Source: JAXLVB01 sp046329195
Lineage (GTDB): Bacteria; Bacteroidota; Bacteroidia; Cytophagales; Spirosomataceae
Assembly: GCA_046329195.1 (NCBI GenBank)
Contig: JAXLVB010000003.1
Coordinates: forward strand, 62,001-126,000
Length of the DNA: 64,000 nt
Reading direction: 5' to 3'
Shown here in pieces: positions 18,283 to 26,785 of the stretch. The position numbers were made by a program, and so were the translations under genes. The notes under the pieces were generated by a model. It was not told where the DNA came from. It ran no database searches and worked only from the letters and a program-made list of their open reading frames with translations. How positions within the stretch are numbered: the stretch's first letter is position 1; every line of letters begins with the position of its first letter.

Positions 18283-18753
18283 TTAATTCTTTTTCGGCTT
18301 CGATGCAGGGGCTGGAGCAGGGGTAGCTGCCGCTGGTGGCACCATAATAGGCAATGAATACGTTACATTGACTGGTGTGCCTTTGTAAGTACCTGGCTTC
18401 CACTTAGGCATTGTTTTTAGCCCTTTCAAAATCATATCGTCGATATCTTTGCGGAGGCTTTTTTGTACTTTAAAGTTTTTTAACGTTCCGTCTGTCAGAA
18501 TATCAAAATACACAACTACCTGGCCACCAATACGGTTAGGAATGGCATTCATCGGCCCTTGCAACTTTGCCGATAAGAAAGCGCCCATCGCCGCTTGGCC
18601 GCCCGGAAACTCAGGAGCCTTGTCAAAGCCTGGAGGTTGTGGTGTAGCAGGCGTAGTAGCTTGAGTTGGATTAGTGGGTTGAGTTGGGTTGAGCTGGGCA
18701 AAAGCTCCCATAGTACCCAAACAAAAAGTGACAACAAGAATGATTTTTTTCAT
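18283..18753 (-). CDS. TonB C-terminal domain protein (energy transducer-like)
   Basis: About 156 residues from ATG 18753; the longer frame to 18795 lacks the signal at its start, whereas MKKIILVVTFCLGTMGAFA from 18753 is a clean signal peptide. A Pro/Thr-rich linker precedes a TonB-type domain with PEFPGGQAAM, GGQVVVYFDILTDGTLKNFKV and MPKWKPGTYKGTPVNVTYSLP. The signal appears cleavable, so this may be a free periplasmic TonB domain rather than a membrane-anchored transducer. The tail is rich in Ala-Pro. Confidence 0.8.
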   Translation of the reverse strand: MKKIILVVTFCLGTMGAFAQLNPTQPTNPTQATTPATPQPPGFDKAPEFPGGQAAMGAFLSAKLQGPMNAIPNRIGGQVVVYFDILTDGTLKNFKVQKSLRKDIDDMILKGLKTMPKWKPGTYKGTPVNVTYSLPIMVPPAAATPAPAPASKPKKN

Positions 18754-18814
18754 AGAAAGTATCGGCTTGTAAAAAATGATGCTACAATTTGTCACGAAGG
18801 TAACGAGAAGAATG

Positions 18815-19558
18815 CTAACCTAAAAATTTCTTTATTCGCTCCAAATCAGAGGGCAAGTCCACACCATGCGAATCAAAAGGCGTAACAGCCACTCGGATTC
18901 GGTAGCCATGTTGAAGCCAACGCAATTGCTCCAGCGACTCTGCCTTTTCGAGCGACGACGGCTGGAGTTGGGTAAGCTGCCCTAAAATATCGGCTCGATA
19001 GGCATAAATCCCCAAGTGCTTGTAATAGGTATGCTCATTTAGCCACTGCTCAGGCTCTATGCCACGCAAAAACGGAATCGTCTGTCGGCTAAAATACAAG
19101 GCTTCTTGATGCTCGTTTACTACTACTTTGGGTGTATGAGGGTCAAACAAGGTTTCGACACTGTCTATCACTTTGATAAGCGTGGCTATCTCTACCGTTC
19201 CGTCCAACAAGTCTGTAAGCAACTCTATTTGAGCAGGTTGAATAAAAGGCTCATCGCCTTGTATATTCACTACATAGTCTATCGTTCTGTCAGAATCTAC
19301 CTTCTGAAGAGCTTCATAACAACGATCTGTTCCGCTTGGGTGGGTTTCAGCAGTCATAACCACGTTTCCACCAAATTCACGTACATGAGTATAAATAAGC
19401 GGGTGGTCGGTTGCTACTACTACCTTTGTCAAAGATGCCGCCTGACAAGCTTGTTCGTACACCCGTTGAATCATGCTTTTCCCTCCAATATCGGCGAGGG
19501 CTTTTGCAGGAAACCGAGTAGAAGCATACCGTGCTGGAATGATGCCAATGATATTCAT
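18815..19558 (-). CDS. kdsB: 3-deoxy-manno-octulosonate cytidylyltransferase
   Basis: 247 residues from ATG 19558; the frame runs on to 19639 but MNIIGIIPARYASTRFPAK is the canonical N-terminus. The enzyme activates Kdo with CTP to CMP-Kdo for lipopolysaccharide inner core assembly. IIPARYASTRFPAKAL is the nucleotide-binding loop, and VNIQGDEPFI and HLGIYAYR are conserved blocks. Length matches the ~250-residue family. It indicates that this bacterium makes Kdo-containing LPS. Confidence 0.93.
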   Translation of the reverse strand: MNIIGIIPARYASTRFPAKALADIGGKSMIQRVYEQACQAASLTKVVVATDHPLIYTHVREFGGNVVMTAETHPSGTDRCYEALQKVDSDRTIDYVVNIQGDEPFIQPAQIELLTDLLDGTVEIATLIKVIDSVETLFDPHTPKVVVNEHQEALYFSRQTIPFLRGIEPEQWLNEHTYYKHLGIYAYRADILGQLTQLQPSSLEKAESLEQLRWLQHGYRIRVAVTPFDSHGVDLPSDLERIKKFLG

Positions 19559-19689
19559 GAATGAAAAGGCTTGAGTATTTTGAGGTAAACCGCCCATCCA
19601 CCAACATGCAGAATTCCAACTTACAAGCCTATTAATCAATTAGTTAACAAAACTTTAGTAGGCATCGGCATTATACGCTGTAGGTAGAA

Positions 19690-19736
19690 AAAGGCATAAA
19701 AAAACAAAGCTCTCAAATCAATGACCTGAGAGCTTT
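19690..19736 (-). terminator. Terminator of tRNA-Glu
   Basis: A 10-bp stem (TGAGAGCTTT with AAAGCTCTCA), loop 11 nt, followed on the minus strand by a T-rich run. Confidence 0.75.
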
Positions 19737-19738
19737 CG

Positions 19739-19810
19739 TACTCGATACGGGAATCGAACCCGTGTTTCATCCGTGAAAGGGATGCGTCCTAACCCCTAGA
19801 CGAATCGAGC
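19739..19810 (-). tRNA. tRNA-Glu (anticodon TTC)
   Basis: The minus strand folds as a cloverleaf: acceptor GCTCGAT/ATCGAGT (first pair G-T), T8 C9, D arm GTCTAGGGGTTAGGAC, anticodon stem CATCC/GGATG with loop CTTTCAC (TTC), and T arm ACGGGTTCGATTCCCGT. CCA is not encoded. A promoter and terminator flank it. Confidence 0.95.
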
Positions 19811-19828
19811 GTGTCGTGTTTGGGACTG

Positions 19829-19858
19829 CAAAGGTAGCAGTTCGTTTTTAGATTCCAA
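19829..19858 (-). promoter_or_regulatory. Promoter of tRNA-Glu
   Basis: On the minus strand TTG (19858-19856), 19-bp spacer, TACCTTTG (19836-19829): a near-consensus Bacteroidota promoter. Confidence 0.75.
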
Positions 19859-19954
19859 TATTTTCGTCAAAAAAAATTTACTTTTTTTCTCAGTTTATCG
19901 CTTTTCATTCTAAAATCCTAACTTACCATTGTTTTATCAAATACGTCGCTTGTT

Positions 19955-20851
19955 ATGCAACTTTCTCGTCGTCAATTTATTCAAAGTACTACGGCTTCTA
20001 TGAGTTTGCCACTGGTTGAGTCAGTCGCAAAAGCACCCATCCGGGTCAAAGTCATGGCAACCAATTGGGGTTTTGAAGGCAACACCGATGCGTTTTGTGC
20101 CAAGGCAAAGGCCGCAGGGTATGATGGTATTGAGCTGTGGGTGCCTGCTGCCGGTAAAGCGATGGACGAGGTACTCAATGCCACTCAAAAACATGGCTTG
20201 GAGCTTGGTTTTTTGGCAGGGGGCAGTAGCGCTAACTTTGACGAACACCGCAAGCAGTTTGAACAGATGTTACGCCAAGGAGTACAGCAGCGTCCACTTT
20301 ATATGAACTGCCACACGGGTAAGGACTATTTTAGTTTTGAGCAAAACAAAGCCTTAATTGACTTGGGCACGCAGGTTCAGCAAGAAAGTGGCATCAAGGT
20401 TTTGCATGAAACCCACCGTGGGAAGTTTTCGTTTGCGGCACACGTGACCAAAACGTTCCTTGAAAAGGTGTCGGGTTTGCGCCTTACGTTGGATATCTCG
20501 CATTGGTGCAATGTGGCCGAATCACTCCTCGACGACCAAGCAGATACCGTCAACCTAGCGCTGAGCCGTACTGAGCATATCCACGCCCGCATTGGTCATG
20601 CCGAAGGCCCTCAGGTGAATGACCCTCGTGCACCCGAATGGGAAAAAGCCCTCAACAAGCACCTCAGCTGGTGGGATAAAGTAGTGGACCGTAAGCGGCA
20701 AGCCGGTGAAGCCTTCGTATCGTTCACGACGGAGTTTGGCCCTCCCTCCTACTTACCTACGGTTCCGTTTACGCAAATGCCCTTGGCCAATCAATGGGAC
20801 ATCAACGTGTTTATGATGAATCTCCTTCGCAAACGGTATAGTGATTTGTAA
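19955..20851 (+). CDS. Secreted TIM-barrel protein, sugar phosphate isomerase/epimerase family
   Basis: 298 residues. MQLSRRQFIQSTTASM is a Tat-like signal (SRRQF). The rest is a xylose isomerase-like TIM barrel: YDGIELWVP, LHETHRGKFSFAAH, LTLDISHWC and HIHARIGHAEGPQV supply the His/Glu/Asp metal ligands of the AP_endonuc_2 fold. Such exported proteins are common in Bacteroidota sugar catabolism, but the substrate is not predictable. It is monocistronic as far as can be seen. Confidence 0.8.
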   Translation: MQLSRRQFIQSTTASMSLPLVESVAKAPIRVKVMATNWGFEGNTDAFCAKAKAAGYDGIELWVPAAGKAMDEVLNATQKHGLELGFLAGGSSANFDEHRKQFEQMLRQGVQQRPLYMNCHTGKDYFSFEQNKALIDLGTQVQQESGIKVLHETHRGKFSFAAHVTKTFLEKVSGLRLTLDISHWCNVAESLLDDQADTVNLALSRTEHIHARIGHAEGPQVNDPRAPEWEKALNKHLSWWDKVVDRKRQAGEAFVSFTTEFGPPSYLPTVPFTQMPLANQWDINVFMMNLLRKRYSDL

Positions 20852-20990
20852 GTTCATCCCCTGTTCGGTACCCTCACCGAACTACGAAGGCAACAATAAC
20901 TTCTTGAGATTTCATTACCCTCAAGCAGCAGATGAGAACACCCGCTGTGGGCTTTTAACTTCTTTTACAAAATATTTTTCACCAAATACC

Positions 20991-21021
20991 TTGCATAACA
21001 TAGTACCTTTTAATATATTTG
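20991..21021 (+). promoter_or_regulatory. Promoter of the small membrane-anchored protein
   Basis: TTG (20991-20993), 20-bp spacer, TATATTTG (21014-21021). The implied transcription start near 21028 fixes ATG 21052 as the start of the next gene, not the codon at 21019. Confidence 0.7.
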
Positions 21022-21051
21022 CTTACCGAAATTAAAAACCAACAGAAAGTC

Positions 21052-21435
21052 ATGAAAAAATCGTATGCTATTCTTGCTTTTTTCTTACTGGTAGTAGTGG
21101 CCAGTTTTCCGTACCTACGACAAAAATTCAGTCACCATAACATAAGCATTGGTGTTTCGGAAGATACGGATTCGTTTAGGCTTACTGCCGAATTTCCTGA
21201 AAACCAAGGCCAAAAAATCCACAACTTGCTCAAAAACGACTTCCAACTCAAGCAGACCCTCAACTTAGACGATACTGAGTATAACTACCTTTCGGCTAAC
21301 AAAAGCATGAACTTTCACCTTGTTTCTAAGAAGGATTACCTTGAGATTGTATTAGACAAACGCCAAAACTCGAAGGTTTCGGTTATTAAACTGAAACGAT
21401 TAAGCGAAGAAATCAAGAAAGCCTTGGCGTCGTAA
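21052..21435 (+). CDS. Small membrane-anchored protein of unknown function
   Basis: 127 residues. MKKSYAILAFFLLVVVASF is a transmembrane or signal segment. The rest (about 100 residues) is charged and soluble, with SFRLTAEFPENQGQKIHNLL and VIKLKRLSEEIKKALAS. No domain recognised. It has its own promoter and terminator, so it is a real transcription unit. Confidence 0.65.
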   Translation: MKKSYAILAFFLLVVVASFPYLRQKFSHHNISIGVSEDTDSFRLTAEFPENQGQKIHNLLKNDFQLKQTLNLDDTEYNYLSANKSMNFHLVSKKDYLEIVLDKRQNSKVSVIKLKRLSEEIKKALAS

Positions 21436-21475
21436 TGTTCTTTCTTGATCAAATTTTATACCTACCCCTTAACCA

Positions 21476-21520
21476 AAAAAGCGATGGCAGCCTGAGCTGC
21501 CATCGCTCTATTTTTCCTTT
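21476..21520 (+). terminator. Rho-independent terminator
   Basis: Perfect 11-bp stem GCGATGGCAGC (21481-21491) with its complement (21496-21506), CTGA loop, then a T run; preceded by an A run. Confidence 0.85.
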
Positions 21521-21688
21521 ATTCCCTGCGTGGTTCGGTGTTCTCACCAAACCATGGAGTCGATAATAATTTTTTGAGTATTAATTATGCTTAGAGCAGG
21601 CTAGGACACCTGCTATGGGATACACAACGAAAGAGCTGTATTTATTACGTTTTGCTAAACTTACGTATAGATACCTTTTTTACTACTC

Positions 21689-24502
21689 CTACCGCTCTCT
21701 ACCAAAAATCTGAACATTGGCGGCAGGGCGAGAACCTGCTCCACGGAGCGAGTACGTAAACGTGAGCATGAAGTAACGACCCAACGAGCGAATACGCTGT
21801 GTTTCCACATAATTCACATCGGCTCGACGACTTAATCCTACGTTTCGGTTGAGCAAGTCAAATACCGAAAGTTTCAGTTCGCCTCGATTATTCTTGAGAA
21901 CAAATTTCGAGAAACTGGCTCTCCAAATAGGTACTTCTTGGCGGTTGTTGTTTCCAAAATCATAAATATCGTAATCGAACGACGAACTAAAAGCAGTGGT
22001 TTTGGAGATATTCCAATCCAATTCAGCTGTATAACTTTGATTGGTAAACGACTGATTTTGGGAACTATTGACCGAATACTGCGTTTTGTTAATACCCAGT
22101 TGAGCATCTGCCGAAATCGTCAGTTTTTCTTTTAACTGATAGTCCAAACGAATACTCGGTGAAGCCACCATGCGCTCGGTGCGATTAAGCACGTCGTTGA
22201 TGGGGTTGAGGCTTCGGTTATAAGTCAGATTCATGCCAAGGCTGGCTCGTGTCTTAATCGGCTTGATTTTGAAGCCATAATTCAAATTACCTTGAAATAC
22301 ATAGTCTTCGGTTACGTTCACAGGCTTGAGTGTACGCACCAATAAGTTACTGATTGATTGTGCATTAACTATCTTATCAGTGGTATAGACCATATTCAAA
22401 AAAGCAAAGAAATTGGTTGAGTTGAGCTGATTAAAGGCCGAATAGTTCATTCCAAAGCGATGCGAATATTCGGGACGTAAATCAGGATTACCCGTCTGGA
22501 TGTTGAAGGGGTCGGTGTTGTTGATCACAGGAGCTAACTGGTCAATGGAAGGGGCCTGAATATTGGTTTCGTAGTCGAAATTGAATCGGTTGTTGTTGCT
22601 AAACGTATAGGCATAATGCAAATTGGGCAACAGGTAGTCGAACTGCCGATTGAGGCTGATGTTTTTGAGTGTCAGTTCACCGTCAAGTGTTGAGTGCTGA
22701 TAATTAATACCCGTGGAGACGTTACCATTTTTACCCGTATATCTGAAACTCAGCCCCGCCCGATTGAACGAAAACACATTATGAAACTCATTACTCAGGT
22801 TTGTATTAAATGTCGGTTTGTCGTTGAGAATATCGTTTACGACTCGGTTTACGTCGTTTGAGCTATGGCTAAAGGCATAGCGTGCTTCGAGGTATTTGCG
22901 TTTTCCAATCGGCTCGGTGTACGATAGCGTGGCGCCATAGGTATTGGTATAACCGTCTTGTGTATTTTGCTGGCGAATGGTGTCGCTGCGAGTAAGGCCA
23001 CCAGTGGCGGTGTTATAGTAGCGGTTGAGGGCCTGAAGGCTACCTTTACTGCTGTTGTCGTTGAGGTTCAGGTTGAGATTAGCCGAGAACGTGCGGCCTT
23101 TTTTCAAGAAACGATGGCGCCACAACAAATTAGAAATCAGCATCATACTATTTCCATTGCTGGAAGTCAGGCGAGTACCATCATTTTGCAAAATACTATT
23201 CTGGTTGCTCGATTTGTTCAGACCGTTCAGCGTAGATTGGCTGTCGTTGTAGCCCAACGAGTTAGTCCATTTGATAGAGTTGAGTGAGTCAATCTTGTGG
23301 TCAAGCGTCAGGTTGAGGCGGTGGTTTTGGTTGGTTCGAACTTGGTCGTTTTGCTGGTCAGAATAGAATGTTCCGTTGGGCAAGAAGTTTTCTCGGTTGA
23401 TTTGCTGACTAATCGTGCTATTGATAGAGTTGTAAAAATAACTCCCGTTGAGTTCTGTTTTCTTGCTGATTTGGTTGTTGAAATGAAGCCCTCCCGACCA
23501 CGAGCGCAAAACGCCGTTATTGCGCCCCCCTGTATTGACCGGAATCCCATTCATCATCCCATCCTCCACTGCAATCCGAAGGCTCCCACCCGACATCATG
23601 CTTTGCAAGCCACCCGACATAGCGATGGCATCGTTAATCGAAAAACCTTGTTGATTGATGTTATTACCCGCCCCAATAAAGGCCAATTGTTTGGTCTTGG
23701 TAAACCGATTGAGGTTTAGCTTTGCCGAAAAGCGGTCGTTGGTACCATAGCCCATCGAAGCACTGCCAAAATAGCCCTTCTTTTTATCTTCTTTGAGGGC
23801 TAAGTTGATGGATTTTTCTCGTTGACCATCATCAATGCCCGAAAACACCGCTTGGTCCGATTTTTTGTCGAACACCTGTACCTTATCCACCGCATCGGCT
23901 GGTAGGTTCTTAGTCGCAATTTTGGGGTCATTGCCAAAGAACTCCTTGCCGTCCACCATCAATTTCTTGACTTCTTGGCCTTGCGCCTTAATGGTTCCGT
24001 CACGCTCTACTTGCACACCAGGTAGTTTCTTGAGTAAGTCTTCTACCACTGCGTTGGGGCGTGTTTTGAACGAGCCTGCATTGTACTCAATAGTATCTTG
24101 CTTGATTGTAATGGGGGCTTTTTCGCCTTTGATGAGCACTTCGTCCAATTCTTTACTAACGGGCTGCATCTTAATTACGCCGAGGTCAATTTCGGTTGCC
24201 TGAACCGGCGGAATCACCTGTGTAAAAGGCTTATAGCCTACAAATGTAATTTTGAGAAAATAGGTGTTTTCTGAAACATTTTTAAGCTCAAAACGCCCCT
24301 GCTCACCCGTACGCCCAAAGGTAACCAACGAAGAATCTTTGGCTAGCATCAGCAATACCGTGGCGTTGGGGAGTGGTTTTTTGGCCGTATCGGCCAGCAT
24401 ACCTTTGATGCTGTACTTTTGAGCATAAGTGTATCCACCCAAGCCCCAAAGAGGCATCGTTAGTGCAAAGAGGGTAATCAATAAAGTAAATCGGTGCTTC
24501 AT
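21689..24502 (-). CDS. Outer-membrane beta-barrel protein with TonB-receptor plug and carboxypeptidase-like domain
   Basis: About 937 residues from ATG 24502; the upstream in-frame ATG at 24586 precedes the likely promoter box (TACCTTTG at 24533-24526) and is rejected. Signal peptide ends near TYAQ. A CarboxypepD_reg-like domain (about 25-105, with VLLMLAKDSSLVTFGRTGEQGRFELKNV split over it) leads to a plug region with VVEDLLKKLPGVQVERDGTI and VDGKEFFGNDPKIATKNLPA, then a long barrel of outer-membrane protein beta-barrel family type. It is a TonB-dependent-receptor relative without a nearby SusD, so its ligand is open. Confidence 0.85.
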   Translation of the reverse strand: MKHRFTLLITLFALTMPLWGLGGYTYAQKYSIKGMLADTAKKPLPNATVLLMLAKDSSLVTFGRTGEQGRFELKNVSENTYFLKITFVGYKPFTQVIPPVQATEIDLGVIKMQPVSKELDEVLIKGEKAPITIKQDTIEYNAGSFKTRPNAVVEDLLKKLPGVQVERDGTIKAQGQEVKKLMVDGKEFFGNDPKIATKNLPADAVDKVQVFDKKSDQAVFSGIDDGQREKSINLALKEDKKKGYFGSASMGYGTNDRFSAKLNLNRFTKTKQLAFIGAGNNINQQGFSINDAIAMSGGLQSMMSGGSLRIAVEDGMMNGIPVNTGGRNNGVLRSWSGGLHFNNQISKKTELNGSYFYNSINSTISQQINRENFLPNGTFYSDQQNDQVRTNQNHRLNLTLDHKIDSLNSIKWTNSLGYNDSQSTLNGLNKSSNQNSILQNDGTRLTSSNGNSMMLISNLLWRHRFLKKGRTFSANLNLNLNDNSSKGSLQALNRYYNTATGGLTRSDTIRQQNTQDGYTNTYGATLSYTEPIGKRKYLEARYAFSHSSNDVNRVVNDILNDKPTFNTNLSNEFHNVFSFNRAGLSFRYTGKNGNVSTGINYQHSTLDGELTLKNISLNRQFDYLLPNLHYAYTFSNNNRFNFDYETNIQAPSIDQLAPVINNTDPFNIQTGNPDLRPEYSHRFGMNYSAFNQLNSTNFFAFLNMVYTTDKIVNAQSISNLLVRTLKPVNVTEDYVFQGNLNYGFKIKPIKTRASLGMNLTYNRSLNPINDVLNRTERMVASPSIRLDYQLKEKLTISADAQLGINKTQYSVNSSQNQSFTNQSYTAELDWNISKTTAFSSSFDYDIYDFGNNNRQEVPIWRASFSKFVLKNNRGELKLSVFDLLNRNVGLSRRADVNYVETQRIRSLGRYFMLTFTYSLRGAGSRPAANVQIFGRER

Positions 24503-24660
24503 GGCAATGATTATTTTTTTCTGCCCCAAAGGTAGCGCAGGGTTTTTAGCCCTTGCGTTAATGGTTCTTGAAATAAGGTTAATCAATGTTAAAGCACCGA
24601 ATTTTGTGGCATTTGATACATTGTAAACTAAGTTTCTTTAAAATTTATCACGCAGATAAC

Positions 24661-24717
24661 CGCTAATTTTATACCGCAGAAACTCACTGATTTTGTTTTC
24701 ATCTGCGAAAATTAGCG
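24661..24717. repeat. Imperfect palindromic element
   Basis: CGCTAATTTT pairs with AAAATTAGCG (24708-24717) and inside it CGCAG pairs with CTGCG. Nearby copies of 'CGCAGAT' words make this look like a dispersed repeat between the barrel gene and the DinB gene. Confidence 0.5.
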
Positions 24718-24775
24718 TTTTTGAATCGGCGACCGTCTGCGAGTAAAAATTAAAATTAGTTAGTTTACAGTGTAG

Positions 24776-25240
24776 TTAAGCAAGGTCTTCGAGGGCGAAG
24801 GCAATGTAGGTAGTCAGTGGAAGCGGGTCTATCAATCCTTTGAGGCGCAAGATGATTTGCCCTCGGTGGTAGCTCCCGTGGTTAGAGCTATGCTGCACAG
24901 CGTCTTGAATCATGAGTTTTTTCTCTTGACCCGTAGCTGGTACCTTAACCACCACATAGGATTGTAACTCTTCAGCACTGCTTTGGGTAAGCCACTCGGT
25001 CCATTGTTGGGCGTTTTGTTCATTCAAGGCTCGGCATTCGTCTAACGACAGCGTGGGCCATAAGCCAAACGGAGGGGTTTCTTTACGCACTCGATGCAGC
25101 CACAACGCTGGCGAGGCCAGCAAGTGCGCCATTAGTTGGAGGGTCCGTTCGTCGGTAGTGCCACTTTGCTCGATGGCCCTGAGCAACTGTACATTAGCCC
25201 AGTGTTCGTAGGCTATGTTTTTTAGTAAGAATTCTTTCAT
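24776..25240 (-). CDS. DinB family protein
   Basis: 154 residues. DinB-type four-helix bundle: NIAYEHWANVQLLRAIE at the N-terminus, HLLASPALWLHRV in the second helix, and HSSNHGSYHRGQIILRL in the third. The three His (in HLLA/HSSNH/YHRGQ) form the usual metal site. Bacterial members include thiol-dependent transferases, so a metal-dependent transferase or stress-related role is possible. Its promoter overlaps a perfect palindromic operator, so expression is probably repressed by a regulator not in the window. Confidence 0.85.
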   Translation of the reverse strand: MKEFLLKNIAYEHWANVQLLRAIEQSGTTDERTLQLMAHLLASPALWLHRVRKETPPFGLWPTLSLDECRALNEQNAQQWTEWLTQSSAEELQSYVVVKVPATGQEKKLMIQDAVQHSSNHGSYHRGQIILRLKGLIDPLPLTTYIAFALEDLA

Positions 25241-25251
25241 GGTTTTAGACT

Positions 25252-25281
25252 CAACATAGACAGATTGGTCTGTCTATGTTG
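25252..25281. promoter_or_regulatory. Perfect palindromic operator (TetR-type) upstream of the DinB gene
   Basis: CAACATAGACAGA and TCTGTCTATGTTG are exact inverted repeats of 13 bp around TTGG. The AGACnnnnnnnnGTCT core is like TetR-family operators. The expected transcription start (about 7 bp after the -7 box) falls inside it. Confidence 0.7.
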
Positions 25282-25289
25282 CAAAAGTA
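25282..25289 (-). promoter_or_regulatory. -7 box of the DinB gene
   Basis: TACTTTTG on the minus strand directly abuts the palindrome. Confidence 0.65.
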
Positions 25290-25350
25290 GGAATTTCAGA
25301 TTGAAACTGTTTACTTTTTTACGTTAAATGCGATTTTATTTTGTTGGTTA

Positions 25351-25378
25351 GAAGAACTCAGTTGGAAGAACTCGGTTG
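25351..25378. repeat. Short tandem repeat
   Basis: GAAGAACTCAGTTG is followed by GAAGAACTCGGTTG and a partial third copy, 14-bp period. Confidence 0.6.
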
Positions 25379-25415
25379 GAAGAATCAACGCCACTCTACC
25401 ATTAAAAGAGTTGTC

Positions 25416-25444
25416 AAAGCCCCTTTCCATGCTGTTGGGGCTTT
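25416..25444. repeat. Hairpin repeat at the left edge of the accessory block
   Basis: AAAGCCCC pairs with GGGGCTTT. The interior and right flank (TTTCCATGCTGTTGGGG, CTTTCCACCCGA) closely resemble the hairpin at 27883-27919, so the same repeat family borders the AT-rich block on both sides. The 190 bp between this and the first attC-like site hold no gene I can support. Confidence 0.5.
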
Positions 25445-25634
25445 CCACCCGAAATGGAGTTGCGAGAATTCAAGCAAAAATAAAGAATGACGAGCAGGTG
25501 GAAATGCTTGAGCGCACACACATCAACAGCAGAAAGTCTTTCGTCAAAATTACGGAAGTTTACTATTTCTGTATGATTAACAGTAGTGTGGTATGACTTT
25601 ACTAATTTATGCAGTTTTGTCTTCATTTAATGAT

Positions 25635-25767
25635 GCTTAACGAGTTTGGGTATTGCCGAAGGCGGGGGTTTTTAGCACAAAAGTTCAATAGAATTACTAC
25701 TGTTGAACCTTGTACAAATGCTTTATAGAAGTACTTCAGCCCCGCTTTTGGCAATACCTTGTTAGGC
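25635..25767. other. attC-like recombination site 1
   Basis: The left end GCTTAAC fits RYYYAAC and the right end GTTAGGC fits GTTRRRY. The arms fold on each other (GGTATTGCC on the left against GGCAATACC on the right, then GGCGGGG against CCCCGC) with a few unpaired bases and a ~70-nt variable loop. Length 133 bp falls in the known attC range. Read on the minus strand it lies directly after the zeta-like gene and small ORF, as an attC does in a gene cassette. Confidence 0.55.
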
Positions 25768-25777
25768 GATTGTGCTT

Positions 25778-25930
25778 TTATTCGGGTTTAATTTTTACGA
25801 TTTTGTTGTCACGCAAAATAACCAATTCGCTGTTTTTCATTTTCTTAAATTCTAAAAGTTTTTCGTACACTTTGTCAAGCCCTTTTAGTATTTTGTTTTT
25901 TTCTTCAATATGTTTTTCAGTTGTTGTCAT
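25778..25930 (-). CDS. 50-residue small protein overlapping the zeta-like gene
   Basis: ATG 25930 to TAA 25780-25778. The product is Lys/Glu rich (MTTTEKHIEEKNKILKGLDK and ELVILRDNKIVKIKPE), with a predicted helix then a short beta-hairpin. It overlaps the last 14 bases of the zeta-like gene in another frame, which is the spacing of translationally coupled partners. By position it could be the antitoxin or an accessory factor. I recognise no family. Confidence 0.6.
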   Translation of the reverse strand: MTTTEKHIEEKNKILKGLDKVYEKLLEFKKMKNSELVILRDNKIVKIKPE

Positions 25931-26500
25931 AGTAACTTTTTAAAAGGTTAAACTTGTCTATGTTTACAATATTTAGCGTAGTGTCAAATTGTTTATCCGC
26001 TAAAAGTTGGTGTTTCGCTTCCGAGTTATCAAAAATAAATGCTCCATCAACGATTGGAAGATAGATGTCGAACAGATTCTTAATTCCTCTGATATATCTT
26101 CTTTCTATAACTTCTGGCTCAATGTTATGTCCGCCTTCCGAAACCCTTGTCTTCACACGTTCTTTAGCTAATTCAACGTTTTGGAGCCAAAAGAATAATA
26201 GTGTTACTCGATATCCTTTATCTTTTGCTTCGATGATTTTGCTCTTATAACTTTTGGTTGATAAAGTCGTTTCAAAAGCAAAAATTTCGTTGTCAGAAAG
26301 TAGTTCGTTGATTCTGTTGAGCATTATTCGACCTGCTTCAAACGAAACTTTTTCAGGTTGAAAAGGAGAAAGTCCTTTTGCAATTTCGTCTGCATTGACA
26401 AATTCTTTACAATCTAAAATCTCAGGCAAAATTGTAAACGAGGCAGTCGTTTTTCCTGCTCCGTTGCAACCTGCGATTATGTAAAGCTTTTGTCAATCAT
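25917..26500 (-). pseudogene. Zeta-toxin-like P-loop kinase, frameshifted near its start
   Basis: The open frame from 26429 lacks the ATP-binding loop. That loop, AGCNGAGKTT, is encoded just upstream (about 26434-26475) in the same frame, but no start codon precedes it in frame: a TGA intervenes. ATG 26500 reads MIDK then goes out of frame. Adding one A to the AAAA run (plus-strand TTTT at 26488-26491) restores MIDKKLYIIAGCNGAGKTT, a typical zeta-family start. So one base seems lost, by mutation or sequencing error. The rest is intact (NADEIAKGLSPF, AGRIML, FETTLST, RVKTRVSEGGH, IERRY). Such proteins phosphorylate UDP-N-acetylglucosamine or small molecules; role here is unproven. Confidence 0.7.
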
Positions 26501-26574
26501 AGTTGCGAATTTACAAATTATTTTCGTTTGTTTCTTACGCTTTAGTTTTTAGAGATGGTTGCTTTTAGCATATC

Positions 26575-26771
26575 GCCCAACGTTCGAGGCTTGCCGCAGG
26601 GCTGTAATTGTTGCTGTGTCCGCCCGGCAACTGAAGCCGATTGAAAAATTGAATTTGAAGTTAACAACTAAAAGCCAAATAGCATTCGGTCAAGCCCGAT
26701 ATTAGCTGATAGTAGTACAACTGCCGATTGTTATTACGTCCGCCAGCCTTGCGGCAAACCTTTTGTTGGCA
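26575..26771. other. attC-like site 2 (long)
   Basis: GCCCAAC at 26575-26581 and GTTGGCA at 26765-26771 bracket 197 bp. The arms pair as GGCTTGCCGCAGGGCTG against CAGCCTTGCGGCAAACC (15 of 17). On the minus strand the cleaved end reads GTTGGGC, a canonical GTTRRRY core; the other end (TGCCAAC) deviates by one base. It is longer than usual attC sites. It follows the lipoprotein gene in cassette polarity. Confidence 0.45.
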
Positions 26772-26785
26772 GCAGTAAAGTAGTG

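Noticed and set aside
22958..23719. Long plus-strand frames across the outer-membrane barrel gene
   Set aside because: They mirror the codons of the real minus-strand gene.
24503..24586. N-terminal extension of the large outer-membrane protein
   Set aside because: A promoter-like TACCTTTG lies inside it and the signal peptide starts at 24502.
25411..25596. 61-residue frame left of the attC-like site
   Set aside because: It runs through a hairpin repeat and has no family-like sequence or start signal.
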